Origin: a virus
DNA: 32,447 nt
Strand: one strand, 5' to 3'
Virus record (IMG/VR): IMGVR_UViG_3300048930_000010
Location: 1 to 32,447 of that record
A program made the position numbers and the translations under genes. Shown here one piece after another: positions 31,085 through 32,447 of the stretch (position 1 is the stretch's first letter; each line of letters begins with the position of its first letter). Below the pieces are notes generated by a model. The model did not search any database, had not been told where the DNA came from, and saw only the letters and a program-made list of their open reading frames with translations.

Positions 31085-31277
31085 CACGTACCGGGTCACG
31101 TCGGTCATGGAGCGAAAGCGAATAGCGTGTCAGTAGTGGATCCAGGGTAGCGGTCTGGTATCTGCGCAAGCCCGGGCACTGATTATCTCCCAATCAACCC
31201 GGCCCTCCCTAGACGAGGAGCCGCAGCCGATGCCAACCTCCCCAGATCGGAGGGAGGATAAGGGGAGGGATTATGCC
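31068..31277 (+). pseudogene. Leader reading frame interrupted by an amber codon
   Basis: From ATG 31068 (AGGA 7 bases upstream) the frame reads MGSLPVTYRVTSVMERKRIA then CQ, stops at TAG 31134-31136, and continues in the same frame without another stop to TGA 31275-31277: WIQGSGLVSAQARALIISQS, then TRPSLDEEPQPMPTSPDRRE and a short basic-acidic end. The joined product would be 68 amino acids plus the amber position. Both halves have plausible protein composition. It may be a 22-residue leader peptide, a readthrough product, a gene broken by one mutation, or simply an open frame over a structured RNA. Confidence 0.4.
31172..31202 (+). other. Hairpin in the early leader
   Basis: CCGGG (31172-31176) pairs with CCCGG (31198-31202), and TGATT (31180-31184) pairs with AATCA (31192-31196) around the loop ATCTCCC. 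A further CCTCC/GGAGG hairpin (31237-31241 with 31249-31253) lies downstream. With the three-way junction they make most of the 290-base leader before the gene at 31299 structured. Confidence 0.4.
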
Positions 31278-31298
31278 TGAAGTCAACGGAGGTTAACA

Positions 31299-31514
31299 GT
31301 GACCGTAGAAGACCTTGAGAACGCGAAACTCCTGAAAGCTCTCCACGATGCCGCCTCCGCTGTTTCTTACTACCACGCTGCTGAGGCGGATTGGGACAAG
31401 GAGCATGAGGAAAGAGCGAAGGCGCTGATTCAGTGGGGAGAGTTGAAGGCAGAGGCGATCAAGCGGGGAGTTTATAACAAGCATGACTTTAAGTATTACC
31501 TGGTAGTGACGTGA
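31299..31514 (+). CDS. Unknown 71-residue early protein
   Basis: GTG 31299 has GGAGGT 6 bases upstream. The product begins MTVEDLENAKLLKALHDAAS, is helical (AEADWDKEHEERAKALIQWG) and ends with an aromatic block, HDFKYYLVVT. It is the first firm gene of the plus early operon and lies after the long structured leader, so its expression may depend on that leader. I do not recognise a family. The stop is coupled by GTGA to the next gene. Confidence 0.65.
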   Translation: MTVEDLENAKLLKALHDAASAVSYYHAAEADWDKEHEERAKALIQWGELKAEAIKRGVYNKHDFKYYLVVT

Positions 31515-31783
31515 ACCCCTACTCCACCTCCCGCATCTGGCCTCCAGAAGTCCGCGCAGCCTACGCCTCCATGCCGAAGAACAAGTTTGGTCAGACTGTG
31601 AGCCTGTTCTACGCCCTGCCTAACGAGCTTGTGAGACTTGAGAACGAGTGGAGAGAGTGGGCGAAGAAGCATAAGGGGCTGCATCCGAAGTGGTTCAAGG
31701 ACTGGGCGGAGCATAAACGAAAGACCGCTCCCATTTACGTGAAAGGTCAAGAATCAACAACGGAGTCCGTTAATGTTCCATGA
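31511..31783 (+). CDS. Unknown 90-residue early protein
   Basis: Starts at GTG 31511, overlapping the previous TGA by four bases. The product begins MNPYSTSRIWPPEVRAAYAS, then has FGQTVSLFYALPNELVRLEN and a basic Trp-rich segment (EWREWAKKHKGLHPKWFKDW). The basic, aromatic middle might bind nucleic acid (weak inference). It overlaps the next gene by 11 bases. No family recognised. Confidence 0.62.
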   Translation: MNPYSTSRIWPPEVRAAYASMPKNKFGQTVSLFYALPNELVRLENEWREWAKKHKGLHPKWFKDWAEHKRKTAPIYVKGQESTTESVNVP

Positions 31784-32201
31784 CGCTACACGGCAGTATT
31801 TCTACCTGCCAGAACTTGAGACGAAAGCAGAGCAGGAGCGAGTGATTGCCGCTGCATTGATTGCCAGGATGTTCAAGGACTTCCACTGCGCGAAACGGCT
31901 CATCAAGAAGCACAAGATCACTGAGGCCAAGTATCACCGGCTGGATGACGAGACTCGACAAGTAATCCTGATTGGCAAGCTGGCGTGGGAGTGGTTCAAG
32001 TGCCCGCCGCTTAAACGGGCGACGAAGAAACTCACGCTTCAAGACTGCTGCGACGTACTCCATCTCGACATCAACCAGATTCGTGACGTGTACCTGAAGC
32101 CGTCAGCGTGGAGAGCGTACTGCGCGGTGGAGAACCGGACGAAGTGTAACCCGAGGACGAACAAGAACTACTCACAGTTCAACTTTGAGGTTGCGGCATG
32201 A
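31773..32201 (+). CDS. Unknown 142-residue basic early protein
   Basis: ATG 31773 lies in the end of the previous gene. The product is mainly helical and basic: TKAEQERVIAAALIARMFKD, CAKRLIKKHKITEAKYHRLD, and LTLQDCCDVLHLDINQIRDV followed by YLKPSAWRAYCAVENRTKCN. The LTLQDCCDVLHLDINQIRDV segment could be a helix-turn-helix (strand-free, two helices with a turn at HLD), which would make it a DNA-binding early regulator, but this is uncertain. The stop overlaps the next ATG by four bases. Confidence 0.62.
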   Translation: MFHDATRQYFYLPELETKAEQERVIAAALIARMFKDFHCAKRLIKKHKITEAKYHRLDDETRQVILIGKLAWEWFKCPPLKRATKKLTLQDCCDVLHLDINQIRDVYLKPSAWRAYCAVENRTKCNPRTNKNYSQFNFEVAA

Positions 32202-32299
32202 GGTACGACGATGACGAAATAAACGGTGTCACCGGACTGTTGCTAGTGATGTTTTTCGCTGGTGTCTTGCTGCTGCTGAATCACTGGGGGATGCCATGA
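32198..32299 (+). CDS. 33-residue membrane microprotein
   Basis: ATG 32198 sits in the preceding stop (ATGA) and the TGA at 32297-32299 overlaps the next ATG. The product MRYDDDEINGVTGLLLVMFF (then AGVLLLLNHWGMP) has an acidic N-terminus and one transmembrane helix (about 11-27). It is the plus-strand counterpart of the membrane microproteins of the minus operon. The function is unknown. Confidence 0.68.
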   Translation: MRYDDDEINGVTGLLLVMFFAGVLLLLNHWGMP

Positions 32300-32447
32300 C
32301 CTATCCATCGCCGATGGACATTGCCGAGGCAGAGGATAGGGAGGCAGACATGAGCGACCATCCGCTAGACAGCGACGATGATCCACGTAAGCCGATATTT
32401 GATGTTTTGAGTTGCTTGCGGAGAGACTATGAACGCGCTGCCGCTCC
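32296..32447 (+). CDS. Partial acidic early protein, runs off the window
   Basis: ATG 32296 overlaps the microprotein stop and the frame is open for 50 codons to the end of the window. The visible part begins MTYPSPMDIAEAEDREADMS and continues DHPLDSDDDPRKPIFDVLSC. It is strongly acidic and then changes to a charged helix (LRRDYERAA). No family can be assigned from this fragment; an internal ATG at codon 19 is an alternative start. Confidence 0.55.
   Translation, partial: MTYPSPMDIAEAEDREADMSDHPLDSDDDPRKPIFDVLSCLRRDYERAAA

Noticed and set aside
31134-31136. Genome-wide amber recoding
   Set aside because: TAG ends the tail fibre gene and a microprotein gene normally, and no other long gene contains an internal TAG.

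Overview
The window is a contiguous piece of a tailed double-stranded DNA bacteriophage of a Gram-negative host. The virion genes are those of a short-tailed (podovirus-type) phage: a large P22-like portal, a scaffold, a DUF5309/SU10-type major capsid protein, a head-tail adaptor, a P22 gp10/SU10 nozzle-like tail protein and three large ejection-type proteins. The Gram-negative inference rests on an M15 endolysin, a 3TM-type holin and a predicted outer-membrane beta-barrel protein with PagL-like residues. Genes are packed with 1-4 base overlaps of stop and start codons, and the DNA is moderately GC-rich.

Layout. Positions 34-24788 (+) are a late morphogenesis operon: a methyltransferase-like protein, portal, a first adhesin island (3301-8275: beta-helix protein, two small beta proteins, an 852-residue repeat protein), scaffold, major capsid protein, a strong hairpin, a glycosyltransferase, adaptor, a second adhesin island (12099-16739), a lysis cassette (16741-18598), the nozzle protein, a GNAT-like protein and the ejection proteins. 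Positions 24766-30841 (-) are an early operon converging on the late one. It carries an ERF-type annealing protein, a YqaJ-type exonuclease, an OB/SSB-like protein with an acidic tip, a T7 gp1.7-like DUF3310 protein, an HNH protein, a ribbon-helix-helix-like protein, coiled-coil proteins built from shared modules, and many microproteins of 30-54 residues, mostly membrane-spanning. Positions 30842-31298 are the only stretch of more than 300 bases without a firm gene. It is a divergent control region with two opposing sigma70-like promoters around two exact 18-bp tandem repeats, followed by a leader predicted to fold into a compact three-way junction. From 31299 to the window end (+) a second early operon of unrecognised small genes runs off the edge.

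How it works together. The divergent promoters and repeats probably set early expression in both directions. The minus operon supplies a recombination set (exonuclease, annealing protein, SSB-like protein). The late operon builds a C1/C3-type capsid and short tail with unusually many receptor-binding or decoration proteins in two islands, and lyses the cell with endolysin, holin and accessory membrane proteins.

Most notable: (1) the three-way-junction leader with a start codon and ribosome site inside one arm, opening a reading frame interrupted by an amber codon; (2) a 20-copy 'AGALTLAGQ' repeat protein with a regular five-repeat super-period punctuated by Trp-rich blocks, the motif also occurring at the start of a separate beta-helix adhesin; (3) a PagL-like protein in the lysis cassette; (4) a zinc-knuckle gene with an acidic tail just out of frame beyond a run of five G. 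No database search was possible; all names are from reading the sequence.
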